Position numbers and translations under genes: made by a program. DNA of 64,000 nt. Source: Chitinophagales bacterium. Lineage in GTDB: Bacteria; Bacteroidota; Bacteroidia; Chitinophagales; Saprospiraceae. The notes under the pieces were generated by a model. It was not told the origin of the DNA. It did not search any database and saw nothing but the letters and a program-made list of their open reading frames with translations. Shown in pieces: positions 17,800 to 26,165 of the stretch. Numbering within the stretch: position 1 is the stretch's first letter; the number at the start of each line of letters is the position of its first letter. The stretch is taken from the NCBI GenBank assembly GCA_013299105.1, contig JAAFJY010000030.1:40148-104147 (forward strand). The letters are read 5' to 3'.

Positions 17800-19314
17800 A
17801 TGCGGAACCAAGTCAATCAACTCTTCCATCGCATTTATGGGCTGCGCTACCGGATTCTGCAAGCGTACGCTGAGGCTCCTTTGCGTACACAAGAGAGTTT
17901 GCTGCGCAATATGCTCTTGTACGCTTCCGACACCGAATGGGGGCAAAACCACTATTTTTACGACATCCGCAACCTAGACGAATATGCCCAGGCCCTACCC
18001 CTGACCGATTATGAAGGCCTCAAACCCGCCATCCAGCGCATGATGCACGGGGAGTCCGATGTGTTGTGGCCTGGCAAAGTACAATGGTACTCTAAATCAT
18101 CGGGCACCACCAACGACAAGAGCAAGTACATCCCTGTTTCGTCCGAAAACCTACGCAAGTGCCATATTCGCGGCACCTGGGACACCATGACCCTGTACTA
18201 CCACCAACGGCCGCAAGCGACCATGTTTGCCGATAAAAGTATGCTGATGGGGGGCAGCTTGAACACCTACGAACCCTACCCCAAAACCCGCATTGGCGAT
18301 GTGTCGGCCATCATGATTGAGCACATGCCCAGGATCGCCCGACCCTTTTTCATCCCCGATTTTGAAACGGCATTGTTGCCCAATTGGGAAGAAAAACTGG
18401 AAAAACTGGCCCTTGCCGGGGCCAATGAGCCCAACGTGGTGATGATCGGCGGCGTACCGACCTGGACGGTAGTGCTTTTTCGGCGCATATTGGAAATCAC
18501 AGGCAAGTCGCACATGCTGGAGGTATGGCCGCGTTTTCAGGTTTACATCCACGGCGGGGTAAGTTTTACGCCTTATCGCAAGCAATTTGCTGCCTTTTTC
18601 CCTGGCGAACAAGTGGATTACCAAGAAATTTACAATGCCTCGGAAGGCTATTTTGCGGTACAGGATCAACTCGACGGCGAAGGCATGTTGCTCCTGCTCA
18701 ACAATGGCATTTATTACGAATTCATTCCCATGAGTGAGTGGGAAAATGCCCAACCCTCGGCCATTCCACTCAGCCAGGTCGAAACCGGGCGGCATTATGC
18801 CTTGGTGATCAGTACCAATTCCGGCCTCTGGCGTTATTTGCCTGGCGACACCGTGATGTTCACCAGCCTGGCCCCTTATCGAATCAAAGTCACTGGCCGC
18901 ACCAAGCAGTTTGTCAATGCCTTCGGCGAGGAAGTGATGGTAGACAATACCGACAAAGCCCTGGCTCAAACCTGTGCCCTTACCGACGCTGAAGTGCGCG
19001 AATATACCGTGGCTCCCGTTTTTTTTGAAGGCAGCGAACGCGGTCGACACCAATGGATCATCGAGTTTGTGAAAGAACCGAATGATTTACTAGCCTTCAC
19101 CCGCCTGCTAGACCACCACCTCCAAAAAATCAATTCCGATTACGAGGCCAAGCGCCACCTGGACCTTGCCATGTTGCCCCTGAGCATCCAGGCCGTGCCC
19201 AGCGGCACTTTTCACAAATGGATGCGGGCCAAAGGCAAACTCGGCGGCCAAAACAAGGTGCCTCGCCTGGCCAATCACCGGGAGTATGTGGAGGAGATTT
19301 TAGGGTATTTGTGA
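17800..19314 (+). CDS. GH3-family acyl-acid adenylating enzyme
   Basis: 504 residues from the ATG at 17800 (MRNQVNQLFHRIYGLRYRIL); an ATG at 17731 would add 23 residues and is less likely. GH3 hallmarks: QWYSKSSGTTNDKSKYIPVS (ATP-binding motif), EIYNASEGYFAVQDQ (second nucleotide motif, with YNASEG), LWRYLPGDTVMFTSL and VTGRTKQFVNAFGEEVM. Plant GH3 enzymes adenylate hormone acids and join them to amino acids. Bacterial members are widespread in Bacteroidota, with unknown substrates. Lone gene; the next gene on the strand starts 139 bp later. Confidence 0.9.
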   Translation: MRNQVNQLFHRIYGLRYRILQAYAEAPLRTQESLLRNMLLYASDTEWGQNHYFYDIRNLDEYAQALPLTDYEGLKPAIQRMMHGESDVLWPGKVQWYSKSSGTTNDKSKYIPVSSENLRKCHIRGTWDTMTLYYHQRPQATMFADKSMLMGGSLNTYEPYPKTRIGDVSAIMIEHMPRIARPFFIPDFETALLPNWEEKLEKLALAGANEPNVVMIGGVPTWTVVLFRRILEITGKSHMLEVWPRFQVYIHGGVSFTPYRKQFAAFFPGEQVDYQEIYNASEGYFAVQDQLDGEGMLLLLNNGIYYEFIPMSEWENAQPSAIPLSQVETGRHYALVISTNSGLWRYLPGDTVMFTSLAPYRIKVTGRTKQFVNAFGEEVMVDNTDKALAQTCALTDAEVREYTVAPVFFEGSERGRHQWIIEFVKEPNDLLAFTRLLDHHLQKINSDYEAKRHLDLAMLPLSIQAVPSGTFHKWMRAKGKLGGQNKVPRLANHREYVEEILGYL

Positions 19315-19453
19315 TTGGGGCACAAGGCGGCACCCTATGCTGACATATCTTGCCCTTTCAAGGCATTGTTGCAAAAAAAAGTTTCTTCAAAACTCTGCTC
19401 TCCACCATCTTTTTGCCTCAAAAAAGCGTTTTCATCAAAAACCACCCAAACAA

Positions 19454-20572
19454 ATGAGGGGCACCTTCAAGCTAGCTACTTTTTTCAAAATCCCGGTTCG
19501 CATTCACTGGACTTTTTTTGGCCTCGTTTTCGGGTACTTGCTGTATTCCGGGTACCTGAGTGATTGGGACTGGCGGAGTATGGCTTGGTCCATGCTTTTT
19601 GTGTTTACGCTTTTCTTTTTAGTGGTTTTGCACGAATATGGCCATGCCTTGATGGCCCGTTATTACAAGGTACGCACCCGCGACATCATCCTCTTTCCCA
19701 TTGGTGGCGTAGCCCGCTTAGACCACATTCCTGAAAAACCTGCACATGAATTTTGGGTAGCCATCGCTGGTCCGCTGGTCAATTTTGTGCTGGCAGCCAT
19801 TTTTAGTACCTATTTGCTGCAGTTTCCCGCTGGCGAGCGCTGGAACATTCTACAGGCCGTGCGCCACCCGGACGGCAATTACTTCCTTGATCAGTACAGC
19901 AAAATAGACCTGTACCTGTTTTTTGTGATCTACCTCAACCTCATCTTGGGTATTTTCAACCTCATTCCCGCTTTTCCGATGGATGGTGGGCGCATCCTGC
20001 GGGCTTTGTTGTCGATCCCCTTGGGGCGTTATCGGGCAACGGGTATTGCCGTGCGGCTGGGGCAAGTGGCCGCACTGGGCATGATCGCCTATGCTTTTTT
20101 GGAAAGTTCGCCGATTTTTATCCTAATCTCAGTCTTCATCCTCATCACGGCAACCAATGAATACAAGGTCGTAAAAGCCGATCACCTGCTGAGTCAAAAA
20201 ACAATTGAAGCCCTGAGTCAGAGCCACTATACTCCTATTTACCGGGAGGATCAAATTGGCCTGGTAGCAGGCGTGATGAAACAAACCCGCCAACGGGATT
20301 TCCTGGTTTTTGACCAGTGGTTGCAGCCCATCGGGGTATTGCCACACTGGCGCATCCAAAAAGCCCTGAAAAAAAAGGACCTCGAAGCCCCCGTGAGCAA
20401 GTACTGGCTCCAGGAATTGCACCCCGTGCTGAATACCGAACACCTGCGGGCCGCCCACGACATTTTCCAGCGATCCGACGCGGGTGCATTGCCAGTTTAT
20501 AACGCCTGGAACCGCCTGGTGGGGGTTTTGGAGGAGAGTCGCTTCAATGATTTTTTAAGGAAGGGGGTGTAG
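19454..20572 (+). CDS. Site-2 protease family (M50) membrane metalloprotease with CBS-like tail
   Basis: 372 residues from the ATG at 19454 (MRGTFKLATFFKIPVRIHWT); the upstream open frame is not conserved in character. Zinc site: VVLHEYGHALMARYY (HExxH) and LIPAFPMDGGRILRAL (third ligand Asp). Several membrane helices surround them. The C-terminal ~130 residues, with QIGLVAGVMKQTRQRDFLVF, GVLPHWRIQKAL and DAGALPVYNAWNRLVGVLEE, look like a CBS pair, which would bind a nucleotide and gate the protease. Such enzymes cut transmembrane substrates, for example anti-sigma factors. Confidence 0.9.
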   Translation: MRGTFKLATFFKIPVRIHWTFFGLVFGYLLYSGYLSDWDWRSMAWSMLFVFTLFFLVVLHEYGHALMARYYKVRTRDIILFPIGGVARLDHIPEKPAHEFWVAIAGPLVNFVLAAIFSTYLLQFPAGERWNILQAVRHPDGNYFLDQYSKIDLYLFFVIYLNLILGIFNLIPAFPMDGGRILRALLSIPLGRYRATGIAVRLGQVAALGMIAYAFLESSPIFILISVFILITATNEYKVVKADHLLSQKTIEALSQSHYTPIYREDQIGLVAGVMKQTRQRDFLVFDQWLQPIGVLPHWRIQKALKKKDLEAPVSKYWLQELHPVLNTEHLRAAHDIFQRSDAGALPVYNAWNRLVGVLEESRFNDFLRKGV

Positions 20573-20588
20573 AGAATCGGTGAGTTAG

Positions 20589-20908
20589 TGACAAGCCACG
20601 AATAAACCTTACCAAATCGCAACTGCGTTACCCCGCTGCGCGAGGCCGCTTTTAGCACGCGGATGACGCAGATAACGCGGATTTTCGCGGATTTCCAGCA
20701 TGACGTTGACCGTTACATTGACTTAAGTGTGTCTTAAAAACTGGTAAGGTTTATTTTTGAACCGTTACTTAGTACAGCGTTTTTTAAGTTTTCGTAATTA
20801 TCTCCCCTACTGATTGGCGGAGCTGAACTGGCAAAAGGGCTGACGTACTTACCTCTTTAATGCAAAAACTCATTTACGATGGTTTAGCGAACTTAAAAAA
20901 CAAACTAC
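20589..20908. mobile_element. Non-coding inserted element, TTAG-flanked (copy 2)
   Basis: Flanked by TTAG at 20585-20588 and 20909-20912. Starts TGACAAGCCACGAATAAACC like the copy at 6400. Its last ~145 bp (20768-20912) match 6715-6858 in inverted orientation, so the element ends here in ACAAACTAC instead of ACGCTGTAC. It contains CCAGCATGACGTTGACCG. No gene. It occupies most of the 20573-21073 gap; the remaining 160 bp (20913-21073) hold nothing recognisable. Confidence 0.75.
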
Positions 20909-21073
20909 TTAGCCACCTAACCCGACATTTTAGTAAAAGTTTAGTGATTAACTGGATCGTATGGGCCTCCAAGAAGGGGCTTTGCTTGTTTTTGACCACC
21001 AAGGGCAAAACACCTGGAAATCTGAGCTGATCAATTGGAAGGGGAAGGCCGTTTTTGTGGTTTGGGTGTGAGC

Positions 21074-22018
21074 TCACTTACTCAAGCTAATCCTCAATAC
21101 CCCCAAAATCACCAACACCGTGCCGGCCAACTGCCAAAGCCCGAAGCCTTCGCCCAGGAAAGAATAGCCCAAAAAGATGGTAATCACGGGACCCACGCTG
21201 CTGATGATGGCCACGTTGCTTGCTCCAATGATGCGGATGGCCTCGCTGGTGAGAAATGTAGGAATAACTGTTGACACGATGGCCATGATCAGGACCAGTT
21301 GATAAAGCCCTGCCTCGTAATGCCACAAAGCCAAACCTTTGGCTACCGCATGGTGCAACAACACCCCAACGCCTGCCGCAATCATCGCCAGGCAAGTGTA
21401 GCGCATGGAGCCCAACATACGGATGTAAATTCCACTCCAAACCAAATAAACCGCAAAACTAAACCCAGCTAGAAAAATCAAGACCGACCCCAAGGGCACA
21501 TTGCTCCCTGCGGCCAACTGCGCCCGATCTTGCAGAGCGATGAGCACTCCCAGGTAAGTCATCCCCAAAGCCAGCCACTGCACGCGGGTAATGGTTTTTT
21601 TGAAAAAAACGACGCCCAAGCCCAATACAATCGTAGGATAAAGGAACAAAATCAAGCGCTCCAAGCCTGCCGTGATGTATTGCAAGCCCAAGAAATCGAA
21701 CATACTGGCCGCGTAATACCCGGTGAGGCCCAACACAATCACACCTAACCAATCGCGGGGTTTGAGCTGAACCAAATCCCCATTTTTGCGGCCTTGGCGA
21801 TTGATCCACCACAAAATGATGATGAAAAACGGCAGTGAAAAAACCATGCGCAAGCTCAAGAGTGAGAGGCTGTCGATCTCATAGCGATAAGCCAGCTTGA
21901 TCACCACGGCTTTGGTAGAAAAGCAAAAAGCGCTGGTCACTACCATTGCCGCAGCCCAGAGTTTTTGGCGGGTGCTGAAACTGCGTTGTCCTTCTTCCAG
22001 AGCTCCTGTGTTGGCCAT
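21074..22018 (-). CDS. EamA/DMT-superfamily transporter
   Basis: 314 residues from the ATG at 22018 (MANTGALEEGQRSFSTRQKL); the frame upstream adds a poorly supported extension. Ten hydrophobic segments in two EamA repeats are visible: LWAAAMVVTSAFCFSTKAVV at the start of repeat 1 and VLIFLAGFSFAVYLVWSGIY at the start of repeat 2, with TVIPTFLTSEAIRIIGASNV and FLGYSFLGEGF in repeat 2. These are drug/metabolite exporters of the inner membrane; the substrate is unknown. Its 5' end is 103 bp from the queE stop, same strand. Confidence 0.9.
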   Translation of the reverse strand: MANTGALEEGQRSFSTRQKLWAAAMVVTSAFCFSTKAVVIKLAYRYEIDSLSLLSLRMVFSLPFFIIILWWINRQGRKNGDLVQLKPRDWLGVIVLGLTGYYAASMFDFLGLQYITAGLERLILFLYPTIVLGLGVVFFKKTITRVQWLALGMTYLGVLIALQDRAQLAAGSNVPLGSVLIFLAGFSFAVYLVWSGIYIRMLGSMRYTCLAMIAAGVGVLLHHAVAKGLALWHYEAGLYQLVLIMAIVSTVIPTFLTSEAIRIIGASNVAIISSVGPVITIFLGYSFLGEGFGLWQLAGTVLVILGVLRISLSK

Positions 22019-22121
22019 ACCACTTGTTTTTAGGGACAAGAACAAGATTTCTGAGTCGGAGGTTTCAACGATTTCGTGGCTTTTTCCGATTCGTAGGGCG
22101 AGTTGGTTTATAGATAACACA

Positions 22122-22766
22122 TCACGGAATCGCCAATATCTTATGCGTTTGCAGGCTCAACTTCCACTTGGGGTTTTTGAGGCAGTACTTCAAGGTTAGT
22201 TGGGTATTCTCGGCAGCTTTTGGGCCATCCATTGGTTGCAGGTAAAAATGGGTAAAATCCAGGTCCAGGTAGCGTTCAGGCTCGGCTCCAGGTTGGGGAA
22301 ATACCAGTTTCAGCTCGTGGCCACTGGTTACAATAATATCGGTATGGGCCTTGGGGCTCATGCAAATCCAGTCGATGCCAGCAGGAGCTTCGACGGTGCC
22401 ATTGGTTTCTACGGCTACTTCCAGACCGCGTTGGTGAAAAGCTTCGATTAGTGGTTCGTCCAGTTGCAAGAGGGGCTCTCCGCCCGTACACACCACGTAA
22501 GGTTGGCCAACTTGTGGGTCAGGCCACAGGGAAATGACCTTGTCGGCCAGGGCTTCAAGGCTGTATTTTCCACCATTTTCGCCATCCATGCCCCAAAAAT
22601 CAGTATCGCAAAATTGGCAAATGGCTTTGGGGCGGTCTTTTTCCAGCCCCGTCCAAAGGTTGCAACCCGTGAAACGGCAAAACACGGCTGGCCTGCCTGC
22701 CTGGGCACCTTCGCCTTGCAGGGTGTAAAAAATTTCCTTGATTTTGTAACGCTGCTGTTCCGCCAT
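22122..22766 (-). CDS. queE: 7-carboxy-7-deazaguanine synthase (radical SAM)
   Basis: 214 residues from the ATG at 22766 (MAEQQRYKIKEIFYTLQGEG). The iron-sulfur ligands are in a C-x14-C-x2-C arrangement, from FTGCNL to ICQFCDTDF, as in the Burkholderia-type QueE subgroup rather than the classic CxxxCxxC. Further on are VVCTGGEPLLQLDEPLIEAF and EVAVETNGTVEAP, which bind SAM. It converts carboxytetrahydropterin to CDG in queuosine synthesis. No other queuosine genes are adjacent, so the pathway is dispersed in this genome. Confidence 0.95.
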   Translation of the reverse strand: MAEQQRYKIKEIFYTLQGEGAQAGRPAVFCRFTGCNLWTGLEKDRPKAICQFCDTDFWGMDGENGGKYSLEALADKVISLWPDPQVGQPYVVCTGGEPLLQLDEPLIEAFHQRGLEVAVETNGTVEAPAGIDWICMSPKAHTDIIVTSGHELKLVFPQPGAEPERYLDLDFTHFYLQPMDGPKAAENTQLTLKYCLKNPKWKLSLQTHKILAIP

Positions 22767-22920
22767 TGGTTTTTGAGGCTTTATTTTCAGCCGTAAAGCT
22801 ATGATTTTTGAGCCGAATTTGACTTGTATGGTCTTTCGTTTCCAATCTGAAAGGCACACTTTCACCCCCACCCCAATCTTGCGGATTCCAGCACGATGTT
22901 GGCTCCCCAAAGCAGCTTTA

Positions 22921-23081
22921 GAGTATGTTTAAAATTTTTTGTTTGTCATAAAACGGTCCAATTTCGCCTATTCTTCGTTAGGAAAATACTCATTATGCGC
23001 TGCATAACTCCGCTTTTCCTGCCTCGACTAGCCAAAATTTGCCTCGTTTTCTGACTAAACCTCCAATATTTAAACACACTC
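22921..23081. repeat. Family B element (GAGTATGTTTAAA ends), copy 1
   Basis: 161 bp with inverted ends GAGTATGTTTAAA and TTTAAACACACTC, flanked on both sides by TTA (possible 3-bp target duplication). The internal palindrome AGGAAAATACTCATTATGC / GCATAACTCCGCTTTTCCT is shared with copies at 48628 and 59192. Non-coding. A partial family A unit (23107-23131, minus orientation) follows. Confidence 0.8.
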
Positions 23082-23158
23082 TTAACTGATGGACAAAAGT
23101 ATTTACTTTATTTTAGCTCAAATACTAAAAGGTCTCTAGCACAAAAAAATCAAATTTT

Positions 23159-23187
23159 GGGTGATAATTTCGGAACCGGGGTATCAA
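23159..23187 (+). promoter_or_regulatory. ECF-sigma type promoter, site 1
   Basis: GGGTGATAA-N12-GGTATCAA, 23 bp upstream of the ECF sigma factor ATG at 23210. Two other sites in this neighbourhood (24195-24223 minus, 24539-24567 plus) have the identical two boxes and the identical 12-bp spacer. This suggests -35/-10 elements recognised by this sigma factor, i.e. autoregulation. Confidence 0.8.
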
Positions 23188-23209
23188 GAAGCAACTAAAT
23201 TTGTACTCT

Positions 23210-23764
23210 ATGCAAACTTTATCCGATAACATACTGCTTCAACAACTCAAAACAGAGGACAATGCCTCTTTTCAACTGTTGTATGAATTTTATTTCCCTT
23301 CGGTTGCTGCTTATGTAAAGCAAAACATGGGAAATGAAGAAGATACAGAAGACATTTTTCAAGAAGCTATTATTGTACTATTACAAAAAGTCAGACAGCC
23401 CGACTTCGTGTTAACTGCTTCTTTAAAAACTTATCTGTACGCTATTGCAAAAAACCTTTGGCTAAAGCGTTTGCGGAGTAAAAAACTCATTTCTTTTGAT
23501 GAGTTTGAGCAGAAACAAACGGAGCCAGAATTCTTTTCTTTTGAGTTTCACCCGGAAAAAACAAAAGAAGAAAAAGTAGAAACCTGGCTAACCAAAATTA
23601 CTGATAATTGCCAACGAATACTAAAAGCCATTTTTTATTATCGTGAACCAATGGACAGTTTGATGAAGAAGATGGGATGGAAAAACAAACACACCGCTGC
23701 TAACCAACAATATAAGTGCATACAACAAATCAAGAAAGAAAAGCAAAGTGAAGAGGGGGCCTGA
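23210..23764 (+). CDS. ECF-type RNA polymerase sigma factor
   Basis: 184 residues from the ATG at 23210. Region 2 is visible in FQLLYEFYFPSVAAYVKQNM, then DTEDIFQEAIIVLLQKVRQ and LKTYLYAIAKNLWLKRLRS (the RNA-polymerase-binding and -10 reading part). Region 4 is ITDNCQRILKAIFYYREPMD then MGWKNKHTAANQQYKCIQQI. No anti-sigma gene follows; the next gene is a convergent DoxX-family gene. The 23159-23187 promoter-like site suggests self-activation. In Bacteroidota such factors often answer envelope or redox stress. Confidence 0.9.
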   Translation: MQTLSDNILLQQLKTEDNASFQLLYEFYFPSVAAYVKQNMGNEEDTEDIFQEAIIVLLQKVRQPDFVLTASLKTYLYAIAKNLWLKRLRSKKLISFDEFEQKQTEPEFFSFEFHPEKTKEEKVETWLTKITDNCQRILKAIFYYREPMDSLMKKMGWKNKHTAANQQYKCIQQIKKEKQSEEGA

Positions 23765-23787
23765 AAATCCCCTCTTTTTTGCTTATT

Positions 23788-24171
23788 TTAATTTATGCTT
23801 AGTCTCCCATCTAACTTAATGATACACAATGTCAAGGCTGCAGCAAACAAACTCATCGGCCCCATTGGTAGCATCGTTTGACTTGCAAAATGCGCGGCAA
23901 ATGCCCCGATGAACATAGGCAGCAATCCAAGGGCAGCGTAGGTTCTGAACCTGGGCAGCATCAAACCAATGCCCCCTAAAATCTCTAAGACCCCTGCTAA
24001 TCTCATAATGCCCATCATGTTCATTTTGGTAAAAGTATCTACTAAGTCTGGTTGAGTTCCAATCAACTTGGTGACACCAATCGCTAACATCCACATCAAC
24101 ATGAATACAGTTAGGACACGCAAGGTGATTTTTTGAGCTTTGCTCTGCGAAGTTTGAATCGTAGCTTCCAT
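23788..24171 (-). CDS. DoxX-family membrane protein
   Basis: 127 residues from the ATG at 24171 (MEATIQTSQSKAQKITLRVL). Four membrane segments are visible, with VFMLMWMLAIGVTKLIG, the family's RLAGVLEILGGIGLMLPRFR segment, and ALGLLPMFIGAFAAHFAS. DoxX-like proteins are small membrane proteins linked to redox or thiol metabolism in some bacteria; the role here is unknown. It is preceded by promoter site 3 (24195-24223), the same pattern as in front of the ECF sigma gene, so it is a likely member of that regulon. Confidence 0.8.
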   Translation of the reverse strand: MEATIQTSQSKAQKITLRVLTVFMLMWMLAIGVTKLIGTQPDLVDTFTKMNMMGIMRLAGVLEILGGIGLMLPRFRTYAALGLLPMFIGAFAAHFASQTMLPMGPMSLFAAALTLCIIKLDGRLSIN

Positions 24172-24194
24172 TTTTAAATTGTTTTGATTTTCAA

Positions 24195-24223
24195 TTGATA
24201 CCCCAAAGCAATTTTTATCACCC
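24195..24223 (-). promoter_or_regulatory. ECF-sigma type promoter, site 3 (DoxX gene)
   Basis: On the minus strand: GGGTGATAA (24223-24215), 12 bp, GGTATCAA (24202-24195), 24 bp before the DoxX start codon. Boxes and spacer are identical to sites 1 and 2. Confidence 0.8.
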
Positions 24224-24538
24224 AATTGAATCGTAAAATTTTACGTCGTCCTTTTCTCGGCCAAAAAAGGATTTTATATGATGTAAATTAAGTCTAGTAA
24301 GCTAAGAACAAAATAACCGTCCATACTCTTGGTGAAAATCCTACCAATTCGCACCTGCATTATCTTGACCTTAGACCGCGTGACAGAGGCGCGTAATAGC
24401 GGGCCAATGCTCTAATTCTTTCAGGTTCAGGCGCAACCCCGACTACCTTTGCAAAAATGAGTATCGACTGGCGAAATAACATTCTCTTTTTTTACTCGAA
24501 ACCGCTGGGCCAAGTTTTTACCCAAAAAAAATAATCCT

Positions 24539-24567
24539 GGGTGATAAAATTCATTTTGTGGTATCAA
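24539..24567 (+). promoter_or_regulatory. ECF-sigma type promoter, site 2 (small protein gene)
   Basis: GGGTGATAA-N12-GGTATCAA, ~60 bp upstream of the 68-residue gene at 24629. It lies in the 24172-24628 gap, where nothing else is recognised except the tandem repeat at 24573-24608. Confidence 0.8.
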
Positions 24568-24572
24568 TATTC

Positions 24573-24608
24573 AAGCGCGTGTTTAAGCGCGTGTTTAAGC
24601 ACATATTT
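24573..24608. repeat. Three 12-bp tandem repeats in a 5' leader
   Basis: AAGCGCGTGTTT twice, then AAGCACATATTT. They start 6 bp after promoter site 2 and so would lie in the first part of the transcript of the 24629 gene. Confidence 0.8.
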
Positions 24609-24628
24609 GAACCTCTAAAAACAAAAAA

Positions 24629-24835
24629 ATGGAAGAATCGCTAAACGTTTGGGGCATAAAGGAACATGAAGGAAATGGGACGAGTTGCCCAATCATTCCG
24701 GCTAAACTACCTTTTCACAAAAAAATTGTGCTTTTCTTTTTCAGGTTTGGTGTTTGTCCAATTTGTATTACCATGAGTTTGGGCTATAGCATTTTGAGAC
24801 CTATAAAAAAAATGGTAGCAAAATTCAAAAATTGA
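24629..24835 (+). CDS. Small hypothetical protein under a putative ECF promoter
   Basis: 68 residues. A polar start (MEESLNVWGIKEHEGNGTSC) is followed by one hydrophobic stretch, IVLFFFRFGVCPICITMSLG, containing CPIC, and a basic tail (RPIKKMVAKFKN). It could be a single-pass membrane protein with a thiol pair. No family is recognised. Support for it being real is the ECF-type promoter at 24539-24567 in the same orientation. The element at 24836 begins right after the stop. Confidence 0.55.
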   Translation: MEESLNVWGIKEHEGNGTSCPIIPAKLPFHKKIVLFFFRFGVCPICITMSLGYSILRPIKKMVAKFKN

Positions 24836-24998
24836 CTAGTGGTACGAATTACAAATACCCCCTAGGTTGCAGGCAGGCTATTTGGCTTTGTAGCAAGGCG
24901 AGAGGAGGGAAAATTGGACTATTTGACCGACGAACAACGCAGCTACGGAGACAAAGAGCCCGTGGAACTTGGGGCAGATTTACAATTTGGACCACTAG
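24836..24998. repeat. CTAGTGG-ended element, copy 2, with decayed tandem partner
   Basis: 163 bp with inverted ends CTAGTGGTACGAATTACAAAT and ATTTACAATTTGGACCACTAG. Interior GACGAACAACGCAGCTACGG is similar to GATGAATAACGCAGTTATGG in the adjacent stretch 24995-25130, a decayed second copy sharing the CTAG. 24836-25239 is otherwise empty of genes. Confidence 0.7.
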
Positions 24999-25239
24999 TG
25001 GCATGAATTTCAAGTAACACGTAAGTTTCGAGAAGCTCTTTGGCTACGTGCATGGCATTAGGAGTAAGATAGTGGACTATTCGACCGATGAATAACGCAG
25101 TTATGGAGTCAAATAACTTCGCGAAACTTGGGTGTTCGTTTTTACAAAAATACGGCAAATAATCCATAAAGTAGAGCCCAGCATTGTTCAGGACAATTTA
25201 TGTCAATAGCAAAGTCAAGGTTATACTGGCAATCCAATC

Positions 25240-25983
25240 CTACTCCAAATCTCCTCCCCAGCACCAGCCTTCTTGCTTTTTGTACCGGATTTTGACCCAC
25301 TTGCCGTTTTGGCCTTTGTGGACATCGAAATAAGTGGCTTATTTGAGAATCTCTACTTCGAGACCTGCTGAAAGTTCGCCCATTAATTTTGACTTTTCAC
25401 TGGCTCGTTCGTGCAATGCCAATGCTTTACTCACCCTCGCCTGCCCGATGGTCGGAGCAACAAAAGTTTGGGCAGCAATGAGCATTGACTTTTTTTCCTG
25501 CGAACTTCTTGCGCTACCTATTTTTTGATCCTGCTTGGTATCGTAAAATTGAATCGTGACCATCATCCCAATGAACAATACAAAACCCATTCCCAGGCCC
25601 CAAATGACAGCGTGCAGCACTTCTTGGGGCCAAAATGAAGCATTGGGCACAGTTATCGGTGCCGCAGCTATTTGTGGTTCAGGTGGAGGCCCAGGGCTGA
25701 CTTTGGGCCTTTTGGGTTTATGTGTCGCCTCTGGCGAAGTTTCTGTAGAAGATAAGGAAGGTATATTCTCAACTTTGTCGAGCCTGATGGGTTCGAGCGC
25801 AGCTTGCTGATCAGGCTGCTGGGTATGGAGCAAAGGATTTGAATGGAGTCCAATCGGGGAACTAATTTGTTCCGATTGCGGAATACGCGCTGGATTTTGA
25901 TTTTCGAATGTGGCCAAAGGCCCCGTAGTGTAAATTCGGTTAATCATGGGAGTAGGAAGTGAAAATATAAAAATAGTATTCAT
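25240..25983 (-). pseudogene. SH3-domain membrane protein with in-frame stop
   Basis: From 25983 (or the more likely second Met at 25947, MINRIYTTGPLATF) the frame gives a Pro/Glu/Ser-rich cytoplasmic-type region, one membrane helix (VIWGLGMGFVLFIGMMVTIQ), and the start of a bacterial SH3 domain (LHERASEKSKLMGELSAG, then LEVEILK). A TAA at 25339-25341 stops it there. In the same frame, 32 more codons continue the SH3 fold (ATYFDVHKGQNGKWVKIRY, then QEGWCWGGDLE) to a TAG at 25240. The stop therefore cuts the domain in the middle. It may be a nonsense mutation, read-through or an assembly error. Confidence 0.7.
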
Positions 25984-26165
25984 AAAAATATGAACTATTT
26001 ACATTTCAAAAAAGCCCTCCGCAAGTAAGTGGGCATAAAATGACGGAAACCCGGCTGCAAATAACCTGTTCAGGTTACAAAACCCAATGTTAACAAACCA
26101 ATCTCAGCGCTCAAGCCAAAAACCTTTTTCCCCTTTTCTAGTTAATTGTGGCAAAATGTATCAAC

